In this document: positions 24,261 through 33,024 of the stretch, piece by piece
Layout: every line of letters begins with the position of its first letter
How positions within the stretch are numbered: the first letter of the stretch is position 1
Origin: Deltaproteobacteria bacterium
GTDB lineage: Bacteria; Myxococcota; Myxococcia; Myxococcales; SZAS-1
DNA: 64,000 bases
Assembly: GCA_018266075.1 (NCBI GenBank)
Contig: JAFEBB010000007.1
Coordinates: 1 to 64,000 of the forward strand
Direction: 5' to 3'
Translations under genes and position numbers: made by a program
The notes under the pieces: generated by a model
Database searches by the model: none
What the model saw: the letters and a program-made list of their open reading frames with translations, nothing else
What the model was told of the DNA's origin: nothing

Positions 24261-27092
24261 CTAGCGGCCCAGCAGAATGGAGGTGCGGTCATTGGGGCCG
24301 GAGACCACCAGGTCCGGAACACCATCGCCATCGATGTCGACGACCAGGAGCGAGCCGCCGGGATCCCCCAGGCCAAAGCCCGTGATGCGCTCGGGACCGA
24401 AGCCGCCATCGCCGAGCCCCAGCGCGACGCTGATGCCGGACTGGCTGCCTGCAACGAGGTCGAGGCGCCCGTCGCCGTCGAGATCGGCCAGGGTCAGCGG
24501 GCTGGTGAAAGTGACCGGGATGGAGAGCGCATCCACGTAGCCGCCATCGACCACCGCGGCCATGCTCGTCGCGTTGGTGTAGGCCGTGAAGAGCTCGGGG
24601 TTGCCATCCCCGTCGAGGTCCGCGGCGGCGGTGGGCCAGGCGCAGTTGTTCTCCGACACAGGCAGCTTTGCGACCGTCGGCCCGCCTGATGCGGCCCGAA
24701 CGAGGTGAATGAAGCACTGGGTCGTGAACGGAACCTCGTCGGACACGACGAGCGTGGCCGGTCCAGGCGTTGGCGTGGTCACGGCCACGGGCCCAGCGAG
24801 GTAGCCCGCGTACTGCTCCGGCGGCACGAGCACCACGGAGGGCGCGAAGCCGCCGTCTCCGAAGCCGCGCGCCCAGTGGAAGCCGTCGTTGGACACGCCG
24901 GCAAGATCCAGGTGCCCGTCCAGATCGAGGTCGGCGGCAGCGAGGCCAGAGGGCTGGAAGTCGATGCCGCCGTCGCTCGAGACGACGGTGAAGGAGCCGT
25001 CGCCGTTCCCGTGGGCCACGTACTCGATGTAGCCGAGCTCGGTGACGACGTCCGGCACGCCGTCCTCGTCGAAGTCGCCGGCGGCCAGGACGGGCAGGTG
25101 GTTGATGTCGAAGGTGCTCAGGCCGGTATCGACGAAGGCCAACCCGCCGTCCACGAGTGTGAGCGCCGTGATGAGGTCGTTCACCCGGTTGTATTCGTCG
25201 TAGGCGTTGAGCACGACGTCGACGCGGCCGTCGCCGTTCACATCGACGGCCGCCATGGGAGTCAAGGTCGGCGTGACGTTGTAGTACGGCAGGCCCGCGT
25301 CGTACGGCACATACGTGGCCGGCGCGACGAGCCCGACGCCAGGTACGCCGAGCGAGGACAGCGCGTACGAGGTCGAGATGATGCTTCGGATGTCGACGAC
25401 GTCGGCGGTGCCGTCGCCATTGAAGTCGGCGGTCACGCCGTTGGCCGCGGTGCCTGCGATGACGGTGCCCGGCACGAAGGTCCCGTCGCCCTGGCCGAAG
25501 TACGTGAAGATGCCGCTGGTGGAGAACTCGACGACGTCGAGGCGTCCGTCGCCGTCGAGATCGCCGGCAGCGAAGCTCGCGGAGAGGTCGACGGGGAAGC
25601 CCTGGCCCACGGTGAAGGTGCCGTCGCAGTTGCCGTGCATGAAGTACAGCGTCGGGATGTAGTTCGCGTCCCGAGCGAGCCCCATCACGTCGGGTCGTCC
25701 GTCGCGATCGAAGTCGCCGAGCGCCTCGGGCGTGACGTCATTGGGCGCAGCGGTGAAGTTCTGACCGAAGGTGCCGTTCGGCATGCCGAGGGCGGTGCGG
25801 AATTGATAGCCCGTGCCCCAATTGGAGAAGTGGGCGAGCACGTCGACGTGCCCGTCGCCATTCACGTCGGCGAAGAGGGCAACATCGGGGCCGGTGTTGG
25901 TGTCCGGGTGGTTGGTGAAGAAGTACTGGAACGTGCCATCGCCGTTGCCCAGGACGACGTCCGACGACTCGTCGATGATGTCGAGGTGTCCGTCGCCGTT
26001 GACGTCGGCTACGCCGACGGCTCGCGGGTTGTAGAGGATGTCGCTCAGCGGATTCGTGATGGGGCCGTCGAAGGTCCCGTCGCCGTGCCCGCGAAGGTAC
26101 AAGGCGCTTCCACCATTCCCTCCCGGGCTCTCCGAGCCGACGACGAGATCGGTGTTGCCGTCCTCGTCGAGGTCGCCCATCGCGCACGAGTTTGCGACCG
26201 TCAAAGCCATCGGAGGCATCGCCACGAAGGTCCCATCGCCGTGACCGAGCAGCACCATGAGCTGCTGCGTGTAGCCGTCGGGCATCACGTAGGCCACGTC
26301 GAGGTGACCGTCTCCGTTGAGATCGCCCACACAGCGGGTGGTCGGCGGGTTCAGGCCCGAGCTCGGATCGCTCGTCAGCGTCGTCAGGATCGTCGGCCCC
26401 TGAAACACGGCGCCACCTCGCGCCGCCACGGCCGCGGGTCCCGTACCTTCCGCGTTCACGGCGCTCAGCCGAAAGGTCTGACGCGAACCGGGCGGGAAGG
26501 GTGCCGCGTACGTCGTGGCCGAAGCGCTGAGCGGGACAAGTCCGCCGTCGCCGCCGAGGTCGAGCAGATATCCCGTGATGGGTGAAGCGCCCTCCGACGT
26601 CGGCGCTTGCCACGAGAGCTGAGCCGCGCCGCCGCCCACGTGAATGGCGAGCTGCGTGGGTCGGCTCGGCAGTTGAGGAGGACCGGCATCGACCTCCACG
26701 GGCGCCACGCAAACCCCGAGCATCGGTCCTGTGGAGCCGCTGGAGCCGCTCGAGCTGCCCGTGGTTCCGGTGCCGCTCGTCGAGGCACCCGTCGTCGTTC
26801 CTGTGGCTCCCACCGAGGCGGTCATCGTGCTGGTCGACGCGCCGGTGCTGGTGCCGATGGAGCTGGTGCTGCTCGCTCCACTGGAACCGCTCGAGGTGGA
26901 GGCGCTCGCGCCCATGGCGCCAGACGTGGCGCTGGAGCTGGAGGCACCGGTCGTGCCTGCCGAGGTGCTCGATGTGGAGCTCGTCCCAGAGCCGGTGTTC
27001 GCGCTGGCACCCGTGCTCGATGAACCGCCCGAGCCGCTACAACCCAAGGTCGCTACGACGATGAACAGGGCGACCCACAGCTTCCCGACCAC
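24261..27092 (-). CDS. VCBS/FG-GAP repeat lipoprotein with fibronectin type III domain, first gene of the operon
   Basis: The protein has 943 residues. GTG 27092 has a near-perfect GGAGG five bases before it. The signal peptide ends in lipobox TLGC (Cys18). A Ser/Thr/Gly tether (about 19-130) precedes a fibronectin type III domain (about 150-240: PSRPTQLAIHVGGGAAQLSW, ITGYLLDL, RQTFRLSAVNAEG), then about 13 VCBS/FG-GAP repeats (DLNGDGHLDVAYV, DVNGDGRVDVVLNA). The FnIII domain is absent from its two operon partners. The strong ribosome-binding site and position make this the lead gene of the operon. A surface adhesion or polysaccharide-binding role is an inference. Confidence 0.9.
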   Translation of the reverse strand: MVGKLWVALFIVVATLGCSGSGGSSSTGASANTGSGTSSTSSTSAGTTGASSSSATSGAMGASASTSSGSSGASSTSSIGTSTGASTSTMTASVGATGTTTGASTSGTGTTGSSSGSSGSTGPMLGVCVAPVEVDAGPPQLPSRPTQLAIHVGGGAAQLSWQAPTSEGASPITGYLLDLGGDGGLVPLSASATTYAAPFPPGSRQTFRLSAVNAEGTGPAAVAARGGAVFQGPTILTTLTSDPSSGLNPPTTRCVGDLNGDGHLDVAYVMPDGYTQQLMVLLGHGDGTFVAMPPMALTVANSCAMGDLDEDGNTDLVVGSESPGGNGGSALYLRGHGDGTFDGPITNPLSDILYNPRAVGVADVNGDGHLDIIDESSDVVLGNGDGTFQYFFTNHPDTNTGPDVALFADVNGDGHVDVLAHFSNWGTGYQFRTALGMPNGTFGQNFTAAPNDVTPEALGDFDRDGRPDVMGLARDANYIPTLYFMHGNCDGTFTVGQGFPVDLSASFAAGDLDGDGRLDVVEFSTSGIFTYFGQGDGTFVPGTVIAGTAANGVTADFNGDGTADVVDIRSIISTSYALSSLGVPGVGLVAPATYVPYDAGLPYYNVTPTLTPMAAVDVNGDGRVDVVLNAYDEYNRVNDLITALTLVDGGLAFVDTGLSTFDINHLPVLAAGDFDEDGVPDVVTELGYIEYVAHGNGDGSFTVVSSDGGIDFQPSGLAAADLDLDGHLDLAGVSNDGFHWARGFGDGGFAPSVVLVPPEQYAGYLAGPVAVTTPTPGPATLVVSDEVPFTTQCFIHLVRAASGGPTVAKLPVSENNCAWPTAAADLDGDGNPELFTAYTNATSMAAVVDGGYVDALSIPVTFTSPLTLADLDGDGRLDLVAGSQSGISVALGLGDGGFGPERITGFGLGDPGGSLLVVDIDGDGVPDLVVSGPNDRTSILLGR

Positions 27093-27161
27093 GATTCCTC
27101 CAACGCCAGAGTTCCCGTTCTATCCCACTTTCTGGCGCCCGCGGAGGTGGCGTGATGGAAG

Positions 27162-27377
27162 GTGAGGGCGCTCGAGTGCGAGATCGGCCAGCGGGTTCAG
27201 CGCGGGTACCTGGCCACCTCCTTCTTCGCGACCTCAGCCGTATGGATGTCGGTCTGGTACGTGTCGAAGGTCGAAGTCGGCACCTTCGTTGTGAAGCTGG
27301 ACGCACCCGAGCCAGCGGCCGTCACGGCGAACGAGCAACGTCATCGAAGTCGCGTGGAAAGCGGATGCCAGAGGTGA
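27162..27377 (+). CDS. Possible short gene or remnant
   Basis: The 305 bases between 27093 and 27397 contain one candidate: a GTG-started 71-residue frame (ECEIGQRVQRGYLATSFF ... VEVGTFVVKLDAPEPA). Its third codon positions are almost all G or C for the first 55 codons, as in real genes here, and the composition is protein-like. The last 15 residues look random, so the end may be frameshifted. There is no recognised family and no clear membrane segment. Confidence 0.35.
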   Translation: MRALECEIGQRVQRGYLATSFFATSAVWMSVWYVSKVEVGTFVVKLDAPEPAAVTANEQRHRSRVESGCQR

Positions 27378-27397
27378 GGCTGGTGGTCGGCCATGTC

Positions 27398-28459
27398 TCA
27401 CCTGCGCTGACTTTCGCGCAGCTCATTCCCCAATCGCGCAACGAGCTCGGCCGCAGGAAGTGATCGCGCGAGCGGCGCGCCTTGTCCCGCCCACTGCGCA
27501 CCAAAGCCGAACTCGCCCTTCGCTTTGGCCGCCGCGTGCAGCGCCTTCCCGGCGTCGTACGCGATGGGATACTCGGGAATTTGATTGTCGGATATGGCGG
27601 CGCCCAGCTTGGTGAAGTGATTCTGCAGACATCGGGCAGGTCGGCCGGAAACGGCGCGTGTCATGACGGTGTGATTCGCCGCGTCGCTCGTGAGCGCCGC
27701 GCGATACCCGGCGTCGGCAGTGGACTCGGGGCAATTGATGAAGGCAGTCCCGAGCTGGGCCGCCGCGGCGCCGAGACGCAACATCGAATCGATCCCCGCG
27801 CCATCCATGATTCCGCCCGCGGCGATGACAGGAATGTCGAGCTCGCGGACGAGCAGGCGCGTGAGCGCGGTCGTGCCCAGGCAATCGTCGGGCGCGTTGG
27901 GATCGAACACGCCGCGATGTCCGCCGGCTTCGTAGCCTTGCGCAACGACCGCGTCGACACCCGCATTCGCTGCGGCGCGGCCCTCTTCCATGCTCGTCGC
28001 CGAAGCGAGCAGCACGATTCCCGCCTTTCGAAGCGCGGCGATGCGGTCAGAGGAGGGGAGGCCGAAGTGGAAGCTCACGACGGACGGCCTCTCGGCGACG
28101 AACATCTCCAGCATGGCGTCGTCTTCGAGGAAGCTCCGGTAGATCTCGCGGAGCTGCGCGGGTGGCTTGACGCCAAAGCGTTCGAACTGCGGGCGAAGCT
28201 GCTCGAGCCAAGCCGCCTCGACGCTCGCGTTCGCCTTCGCTGGCCGATGGCAGAACACGTTCACGTTGAACGACCGCCTCGTGCGCTCGCGCGTCGCGGC
28301 GATCATCTTTCGCGCGCCCTCGGCGTCGGTCGCGCCCACGCCAATGGAACCGAGCGCACCGGCGTTCGAGACCGCGGCCGCCATGGCAGGCGTGGAGACG
28401 CCGGCCATGGGAGCCTGGATGATCGGAAGGTCGATGCCGAGCTTCTCGCGGAGAGTCAT
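27398..28459 (-). CDS. Nitronate monooxygenase-family flavoprotein
   Basis: The 353-residue protein matches the NMO/2-nitropropane dioxygenase TIM-barrel family: LPIIQAPMAGVSTPAMAAAVSNAGALGSIG at the start (FMN-binding strand 1), VVSFHFGLPS, AQGYEAGGHRG (phosphate/flavin region with the family His), and IPVIAAGGIMDG followed by GAAAAQLGTAFI. These FMN enzymes oxidise alkyl nitronates; some members are enoyl reductases or of unknown function. ATG 28459 overlaps the preceding gene's stop by four bases (ATGA), so translation is coupled to a small Cys-containing exported protein, an odd pairing. Confidence 0.92.
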   Translation of the reverse strand: MTLREKLGIDLPIIQAPMAGVSTPAMAAAVSNAGALGSIGVGATDAEGARKMIAATRERTRRSFNVNVFCHRPAKANASVEAAWLEQLRPQFERFGVKPPAQLREIYRSFLEDDAMLEMFVAERPSVVSFHFGLPSSDRIAALRKAGIVLLASATSMEEGRAAANAGVDAVVAQGYEAGGHRGVFDPNAPDDCLGTTALTRLLVRELDIPVIAAGGIMDGAGIDSMLRLGAAAAQLGTAFINCPESTADAGYRAALTSDAANHTVMTRAVSGRPARCLQNHFTKLGAAISDNQIPEYPIAYDAGKALHAAAKAKGEFGFGAQWAGQGAPLARSLPAAELVARLGNELRESQRR

Positions 28460-28830
28460 GGCTGCTTCGCGCACGACTTCAAATCCTTGTGCTTTTGATT
28501 CTTCTTCACGTCGGCCTCATCGACCTGGCAATGCTTGAGCGTGTCGTGACAGTAGGTTTCGGCAGGCAGGTAGTGGTTGCTGCCTCCGAGCGGCCGGTAG
28601 GAGAGGCACCACACCGTGTGCTTCTCGACGCACGGACGAATGTAGTTGGCGGCGTTCTGATCCGTGCTCTGGACCAGGCCGTTGCAATCGTCCTCGGTGG
28701 GCCGGCACTGCAGCCAGAAGCCGAGGTGACAGGGCCCGGTGGGACACCACCAAGTCTTGTTGGGCTTGTTTGGCTTGTCGGGCTTGTCGGTCGCGCCCGT
28801 CGCGAGCAGTGCAATGAGGATGACGTGCAT
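28456..28830 (-). CDS. Small exported Cys-rich hypothetical protein
   Basis: This 124-residue protein starts with a short, weakly hydrophobic signal-like segment (MHVILIALLATGA), then a Lys/Pro/Asp/Asn stretch (DKPDKPNKPNKT). A compact domain with eight cysteines follows (CPTGPCHLGFWLQC, DDCNG, YIRPCVEK, WCLSY, YCHDTLKHC). Even-numbered cysteines suggest disulfides and a periplasmic location. No family is recognised. Its stop overlaps the nitronate monooxygenase start, and the LRR gene lies just upstream in the same direction. Confidence 0.7.
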   Translation of the reverse strand: MHVILIALLATGATDKPDKPNKPNKTWWCPTGPCHLGFWLQCRPTEDDCNGLVQSTDQNAANYIRPCVEKHTVWCLSYRPLGGSNHYLPAETYCHDTLKHCQVDEADVKKNQKHKDLKSCAKQP

Positions 28831-28894
28831 GCTCGCCAGAGTAGCTCAACGGCCCGGCGCGCTCCGAAAAGAGCAACGCACGGGCCATTGGTAA

Positions 28895-30565
28895 TTACCA
28901 GATTTGAATCTTCGCTTCTGGGAACCACGCCTGAAGCTGCGCCTTCACCTCGGGCAGGATCCCGAACGCGCCCTTGGGATCCTGGCTGAGGTTTCCGCGA
29001 ATGACCTCCAGCTTCTTCAACTTGCGGATGCTCTCGGGCACGGTGCGAATGGCCGTCGAGTGCAGCCCGAGCACCTTCAAGTTTACGAGGTCGCCGATGC
29101 TCTCGGGGAGCGCGTTGGCCTGGTTTGCGTTGGTGAGGTCGAGCTCCTCGAGCCCGGTGAGCAGACCCACCTCCTCGGGGATCGGCAGACGCTGCATCCC
29201 CTTGTGCAAGAGGTCGTAGTTCTGCTGCAGCGTGAGCCGGCGCACGCCACGCAGCTCCTTCAACGACGCCGGAAAGCGCTCCCTCAGCGACAGCGTCAAC
29301 GACTGCAGCCTGGGCAGCTTCGCGAGCACGGAGATGACCTGCTCCAGGTCGAGCAGCTCATTGCCCAGGTCGAGTGCCTCGAGTGACCGCAGCCCCGAGA
29401 AATTCTCCGCGAGCGTCTTGAGCTTGGTGTGCCCAAGCCGCAGCACTCTCAGCGCGCCGAGCTCGCCGAAGCTCTCGGGTAGCTTCGCGAGCGCGGTGTC
29501 GTTGAGCGTGAGGTTCTCGAGCTTCGACAGCGCGCCGAAGTTGTCTGGGAGCCGCCAGAGTCCCGAGCAGTACGACGCGAAGAGCTTCTTCAAGTTCCCG
29601 AGCCGACCGACTACCTCGGGCAGCTCGGTCACGTCATACGAATAGTAAATCGACAGCTCTTCCAACTTCGTCAGTTGGTCGAGCGTGTCCGGCAGCGAGG
29701 TCCAGTGGTTGTAGTTGAAGCGCAGCTTGCGCAGCTCGGTGAGCCGCGAGAGCTCCTTGGGAAGCTCGGTGAGCGGGGACATCGACAGATCGAGCGTGCG
29801 CAGCTCGCGCAACTCGAGAATCGGCCGCGGGAACTCCTTCAGTTGGGAGCGCGAGAGCACGAGCTTCTTCAGCCGCGGGCTGTCGAGCACCGCAGGTGGA
29901 AGCGCGGTGACCTGGTGCCCGTCGTAGTTGAGAATGGTCACGTCTTTGATCTTGGGCGGCTCGGACTGGCTTGGATTGAGCGCCGCGAGGTCGTCGTCGA
30001 GCCAGCCGTCGATCCACTCGAGGAAGGAGAGCTGCTTTCCGTCGCGATGAATCGGGCTGAGGTACTCGCCGACGAACCACACCGTCCCCGCCTGCTCGCC
30101 GTTCACCACGAGCGCGTACGACCAGCCGCAGCCGTAGTCGCAGAGGAAGACGAGGCCGGGGCAGGGCTCGGGCACCTCGGGATAGACGATCTCGTCGTCG
30201 TCGCCGTTCTCGATGCACGTGCGCCAGTGCTCGAGGAACGCGCGCGTGGCCGCGTTGTCGAGGGGAAAGGGCCGCGAGAGCGGATCGTCGAGCTTGCCCG
30301 CGAAGCCCTTCGCCTGCTCGGTGCCCTCCTCGAGCGAGTAGAGGCCGTAGAACGGCCCCGCGCCGCCGTCGGCGACCTCGAGCAGGTACTGGCGATAGTC
30401 GGTGGGGAGCTTCACGCCGTGGCGCTTCTCGAAGTCGGCGAGCGCTGACTCCTTCGCCACCGCATTCAGTTGATGCTGGTGCTTGCTCGCGCCAAAGCGC
30501 TGCTTCTGGGGATCGAGCTTGCCGAGCTGCTCGAGCTTCTGGCGAATGGTCTGTAGAGAAATCAC
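28895..30565 (-). CDS. SMI1/KNR4-domain protein with C-terminal leucine-rich repeats
   Basis: GTG 30565 is the likely start, with GGAGG six bases before it; the frame is open for 34 more codons. The 556-residue product has an N-terminal SMI1/KNR4 domain (about residues 20-190: FEKRHGVKLPTDYRQYLLEVADGG, and GCGWSYALVVNGEQAGTVWF). Roughly 14 leucine-rich repeats follow (LTELPKELSRLTELRKLRF, LPESFGELGALRVLRLGH) to about residue 540. SMI1/KNR4 domains often occur in immunity proteins of contact-dependent toxin systems; LRRs bind proteins. There is no signal peptide, so it acts in the cytoplasm. It is divergent from a lipoprotein gene at 30682. Confidence 0.88.
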   Translation of the reverse strand: MISLQTIRQKLEQLGKLDPQKQRFGASKHQHQLNAVAKESALADFEKRHGVKLPTDYRQYLLEVADGGAGPFYGLYSLEEGTEQAKGFAGKLDDPLSRPFPLDNAATRAFLEHWRTCIENGDDDEIVYPEVPEPCPGLVFLCDYGCGWSYALVVNGEQAGTVWFVGEYLSPIHRDGKQLSFLEWIDGWLDDDLAALNPSQSEPPKIKDVTILNYDGHQVTALPPAVLDSPRLKKLVLSRSQLKEFPRPILELRELRTLDLSMSPLTELPKELSRLTELRKLRFNYNHWTSLPDTLDQLTKLEELSIYYSYDVTELPEVVGRLGNLKKLFASYCSGLWRLPDNFGALSKLENLTLNDTALAKLPESFGELGALRVLRLGHTKLKTLAENFSGLRSLEALDLGNELLDLEQVISVLAKLPRLQSLTLSLRERFPASLKELRGVRRLTLQQNYDLLHKGMQRLPIPEEVGLLTGLEELDLTNANQANALPESIGDLVNLKVLGLHSTAIRTVPESIRKLKKLEVIRGNLSQDPKGAFGILPEVKAQLQAWFPEAKIQIW

Positions 30566-30681
30566 GGTGTCCTCCGCGCCTGTGAGCGTAGCAGGACGCG
30601 CGGGTTCATCCCCCCATGACATGGCCCGCGCGCGCGGCCTCGAACGGACTAGAGTGCGAACACCCACGACTGGGGCAACGC

Positions 30682-31377
30682 GTGATCCGCTCTGCGACTC
30701 TCGTTTTGATCATCCTCGGTGCGGTCTTGATCGGTTGCGGCAGCAAGGCGACCTGCAGCCCGCTCAACTGCGCTGGATGTTGCGATGCCACGGGTGCGTG
30801 CGTGCCCTCGTCGGATTCGCAGTGCGGAGCCAACGGCGTGTCGTGCTTCGCGTGTGCGGCGGGCCAGCATTGTGCTCTCGGCGCCTGCACGACGAGCTCG
30901 TCGAGCGGATCCTCGAGTGGATCCGCGAGCGGCTCATCGAGCGGCGGCAGCTCGGGGAGCACCGGCTCGAGCAGCGGCACCACCGGGACGACTGGCGTGA
31001 CGAACGCCGCGAGCACCGCCAGCTCGGGCTCGGGCGGAAGCACGGGAGGCGTCTTTTGCCGCGCCGACTCGGACTGCCCGCTCGGGGAAGTGTGCAATGT
31101 CAGCAATGGAATCTGCATGACCAGCTGCACACAAGGCAGCGACTGCCCGAATACCGAGAAGACCTGCGCGGCGATCAGCGGCGCCCCGGGCGACGTCTGC
31201 CAGTGCGCAACCGACGCGCTCTGCGGGACCGGCTTCGTTTGCAACACGTTCGATCTCGTTTGTCAGCAGAAGTGCTTCCAGGATTCGAACTGCGTGAACT
31301 ACGCGGACGCGCGCCACTGCGACCTCCCGAGCGGCCAGTGCGCCCCGGTCTCATCGACGAATGATGCGGGCCACTGA
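30682..31377 (+). CDS. Cys-rich tether lipoprotein
   Basis: The protein has 231 residues. GTG 30682 gives a signal peptide with lipobox LIGC (Cys19). A first Cys-rich block (CSPLNCAGCCDATGACVPSS ... CFACAAGQHC) precedes a Ser/Gly/Thr tether of about 65 residues. A second Cys-rich block follows (CRADSDCPLGEVCN, CTQGSDCPNTEKTC, CFQDSNC), similar in spacing to the modules of the protein at 5233. The tether lies between two folded parts here rather than directly after the lipid anchor. A surface or periplasmic binding role is likely; no catalytic motif is seen. Confidence 0.85.
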   Translation: MIRSATLVLIILGAVLIGCGSKATCSPLNCAGCCDATGACVPSSDSQCGANGVSCFACAAGQHCALGACTTSSSSGSSSGSASGSSSGGSSGSTGSSSGTTGTTGVTNAASTASSGSGGSTGGVFCRADSDCPLGEVCNVSNGICMTSCTQGSDCPNTEKTCAAISGAPGDVCQCATDALCGTGFVCNTFDLVCQQKCFQDSNCVNYADARHCDLPSGQCAPVSSTNDAGH

Positions 31378-31416
31378 CTTCACAAGAAGCAACCGCGACC
31401 TGCGGGAGAACCAAAC

Positions 31417-31773
31417 ATGATCAAGCTCATCGAACGTCCTTCTGTCATCGAGTCCTCGGGCAACAAGCCCAAGCGGATTGAAGAGTACGTGGGCCGCGTG
31501 AACTCGGGCACCAGCGCGGCGAGCGTCGCGCGCATGGTGAGTCCGGCGGGTTGGGTCGAGCCCGGGCAGACTCCTGAGTTTGACGAATACACCCTCGTCC
31601 TGCGCGGGATGCTGCGCGTGGAGACGAAGTCGGGAACGCACGACGTCCAGGAGGGACAGGCGATCATCACCGGTGCCGGCGAGTGGGTGCGCTACTCGAC
31701 GCCGGAGGGCGCGGAGTACGTGGCCGTGTGCTTGCCCGCGTTCTCGCCCGCGACGGTGCACCGCGACGCGTGA
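31417..31773 (+). CDS. Small cupin protein
   Basis: This 118-residue single-domain cupin shows the family's two motifs in degenerate form: GWVEPGQTPEFDEYTLVLRGMLRVE and VQEGQAIITGAGEWVRYSTPEG. The usual His residues of motif one are largely replaced (PEFDEY), so metal binding is uncertain. GGGAGAA lies eight bases before ATG 31417. It probably binds a small ligand in the cytoplasm. It ends six bases from the convergent MprF-like gene. Confidence 0.82.
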   Translation: MIKLIERPSVIESSGNKPKRIEEYVGRVNSGTSAASVARMVSPAGWVEPGQTPEFDEYTLVLRGMLRVETKSGTHDVQEGQAIITGAGEWVRYSTPEGAEYVAVCLPAFSPATVHRDA

Positions 31774-31779
31774 CCAGAT

Positions 31780-32721
31780 CTATTTTCTAAACAATCCGGT
31801 GATGCCGGTGGCGCGCATCATCTCCAGGAGGTCGCGCGGCCCGAGCGTGGGGAACCCGGCCAGCGCGCGCGGCTCCCACGTGGGCTCGAACTTGTTCTTC
31901 CACTGGTACAGCCCCTGGACGTCGTAGTGGTGCGCCACGAGCTTGCCCAACCTCGGCGCCAGTGAGGCGAGCGCGCGGTTCACGGGCCCGAAGCGATCCC
32001 AGCCGATGATCTGCTCGCCGTCGTCGCGGGGCATCACCATGGGCACGTCGCCGAGGTTGAGCGCCTTCGCGCCCTCCTTGCGCAGCAGCTCGGCCACCTC
32101 GACCACGAGGTGCTCCATGGTTCCTTGCGGCGCTTCGGGATGCCGCACCAGGAGCTCCACGTGCCACGACGCGGGGCCGTAGCGGGTGAGCGTGAGCAGC
32201 CCGACCCAGCTCTTCGTCGCGTTCGACTCGGCTGCGAAGACGCGGGCCGCGCTCGAGGGCAGGGTGCGGTAGGCGTAGAGGATGCGCGGCTCGGCGGTGC
32301 CGCGTACGGCCGCGAGCAGCGCCTCGGCCGAAGCATCGGTGCTCGCGTCGCGCGGCACCTCGCGAATCGCGACCTCCTTCGCGCCCTTCTTGGCCAGGTT
32401 TCGCGCCTTGTGCGGGGCCTTGTAGCCCTCGAGATCGATGCGCGCGGAGTGGCTGAGCACCACCGACTGCCCGCCGGCGGACTCGATGTCGTTCGCCAAT
32501 TCGGCCGAGCAACCCTTGAGCACCACGCCCCGGCGATCGAGGTTGCGCAGTCGTTCGCAGAGCGCGCCGAGCGTGGGCATGGCGTCGATATCGGCGCAGT
32601 GCAGGAAGGTCTTGCCGTGGGGCAGGGCGACGCTGTGCAGCGCCTCGTTCCCGGGGCGCAGGCACCAGCCCAGCGGCAGCTCGGGCAGCACGGCGGCGGG
32701 TGGGTGGAGGGCGCGCACCAT
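31780..32721 (-). CDS. DUF2156 / MprF C-terminal-like acyltransferase-fold protein
   Basis: The 313-residue protein resembles the C-terminal catalytic domain of phosphatidylglycerol lysyltransferase (GNAT-like double fold): SARIDLEGYKAPHKARNLAKKG near residue 95-115, KALNLGDVPMV, and the terminal LYQWKNKFEPTWEPRALAGFP signature. MprF itself has an N-terminal flippase domain of many helices; this protein lacks it and is soluble. Such stand-alone DUF2156 proteins use aminoacyl-tRNA or are of unknown substrate. It is convergent with the cupin gene. The 303-base stretch upstream (32722-33024) holds no gene. Confidence 0.75.
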   Translation of the reverse strand: MVRALHPPAAVLPELPLGWCLRPGNEALHSVALPHGKTFLHCADIDAMPTLGALCERLRNLDRRGVVLKGCSAELANDIESAGGQSVVLSHSARIDLEGYKAPHKARNLAKKGAKEVAIREVPRDASTDASAEALLAAVRGTAEPRILYAYRTLPSSAARVFAAESNATKSWVGLLTLTRYGPASWHVELLVRHPEAPQGTMEHLVVEVAELLRKEGAKALNLGDVPMVMPRDDGEQIIGWDRFGPVNRALASLAPRLGKLVAHHYDVQGLYQWKNKFEPTWEPRALAGFPTLGPRDLLEMMRATGITGLFRK

Positions 32722-33024
32722 GACGATGCTCCTCGCTTCGGCGCACGATTCTATGACGGTTCAAATCGCGAATGCGGCGTCGTGGTTTGCCGCGTGGTCG
32801 TCGGCGGCTATCCGCCGGGGTCGACATCCCCGTCATTGGCGCTGCACCTCGGGCGCGGTGGCGCCGCGGCTCAAGTTCGGCGGGCGCGGCGAGCCCGCGA
32901 GCTTCATCGGAGGGCTCCTTGAGAATTCACAACCAGGGACCAGGAACCAGGAGCCCATTTCGGTTTCTCGAGCGCAGATTGCGAGCGAGAGCTAATCATT
33001 CGCGCTCGTCACTCCGGAGAACCC
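32722..33024. other. Intergenic stretch without a gene, with short CCAGG tandem repeat
   Basis: These 303 bases separate the divergent MprF-like and aldo/keto reductase genes. No frame looks coding. At 32932-32952 are three 7-base tandem units, ACCAGGG, ACCAGGA and ACCAGGA. A related ACCAGCC run occurs before the second M16 gene near 52282-52296. Promoters for both flanking genes must lie here, but no clear -35/-10 pair was found. Confidence 0.5.
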
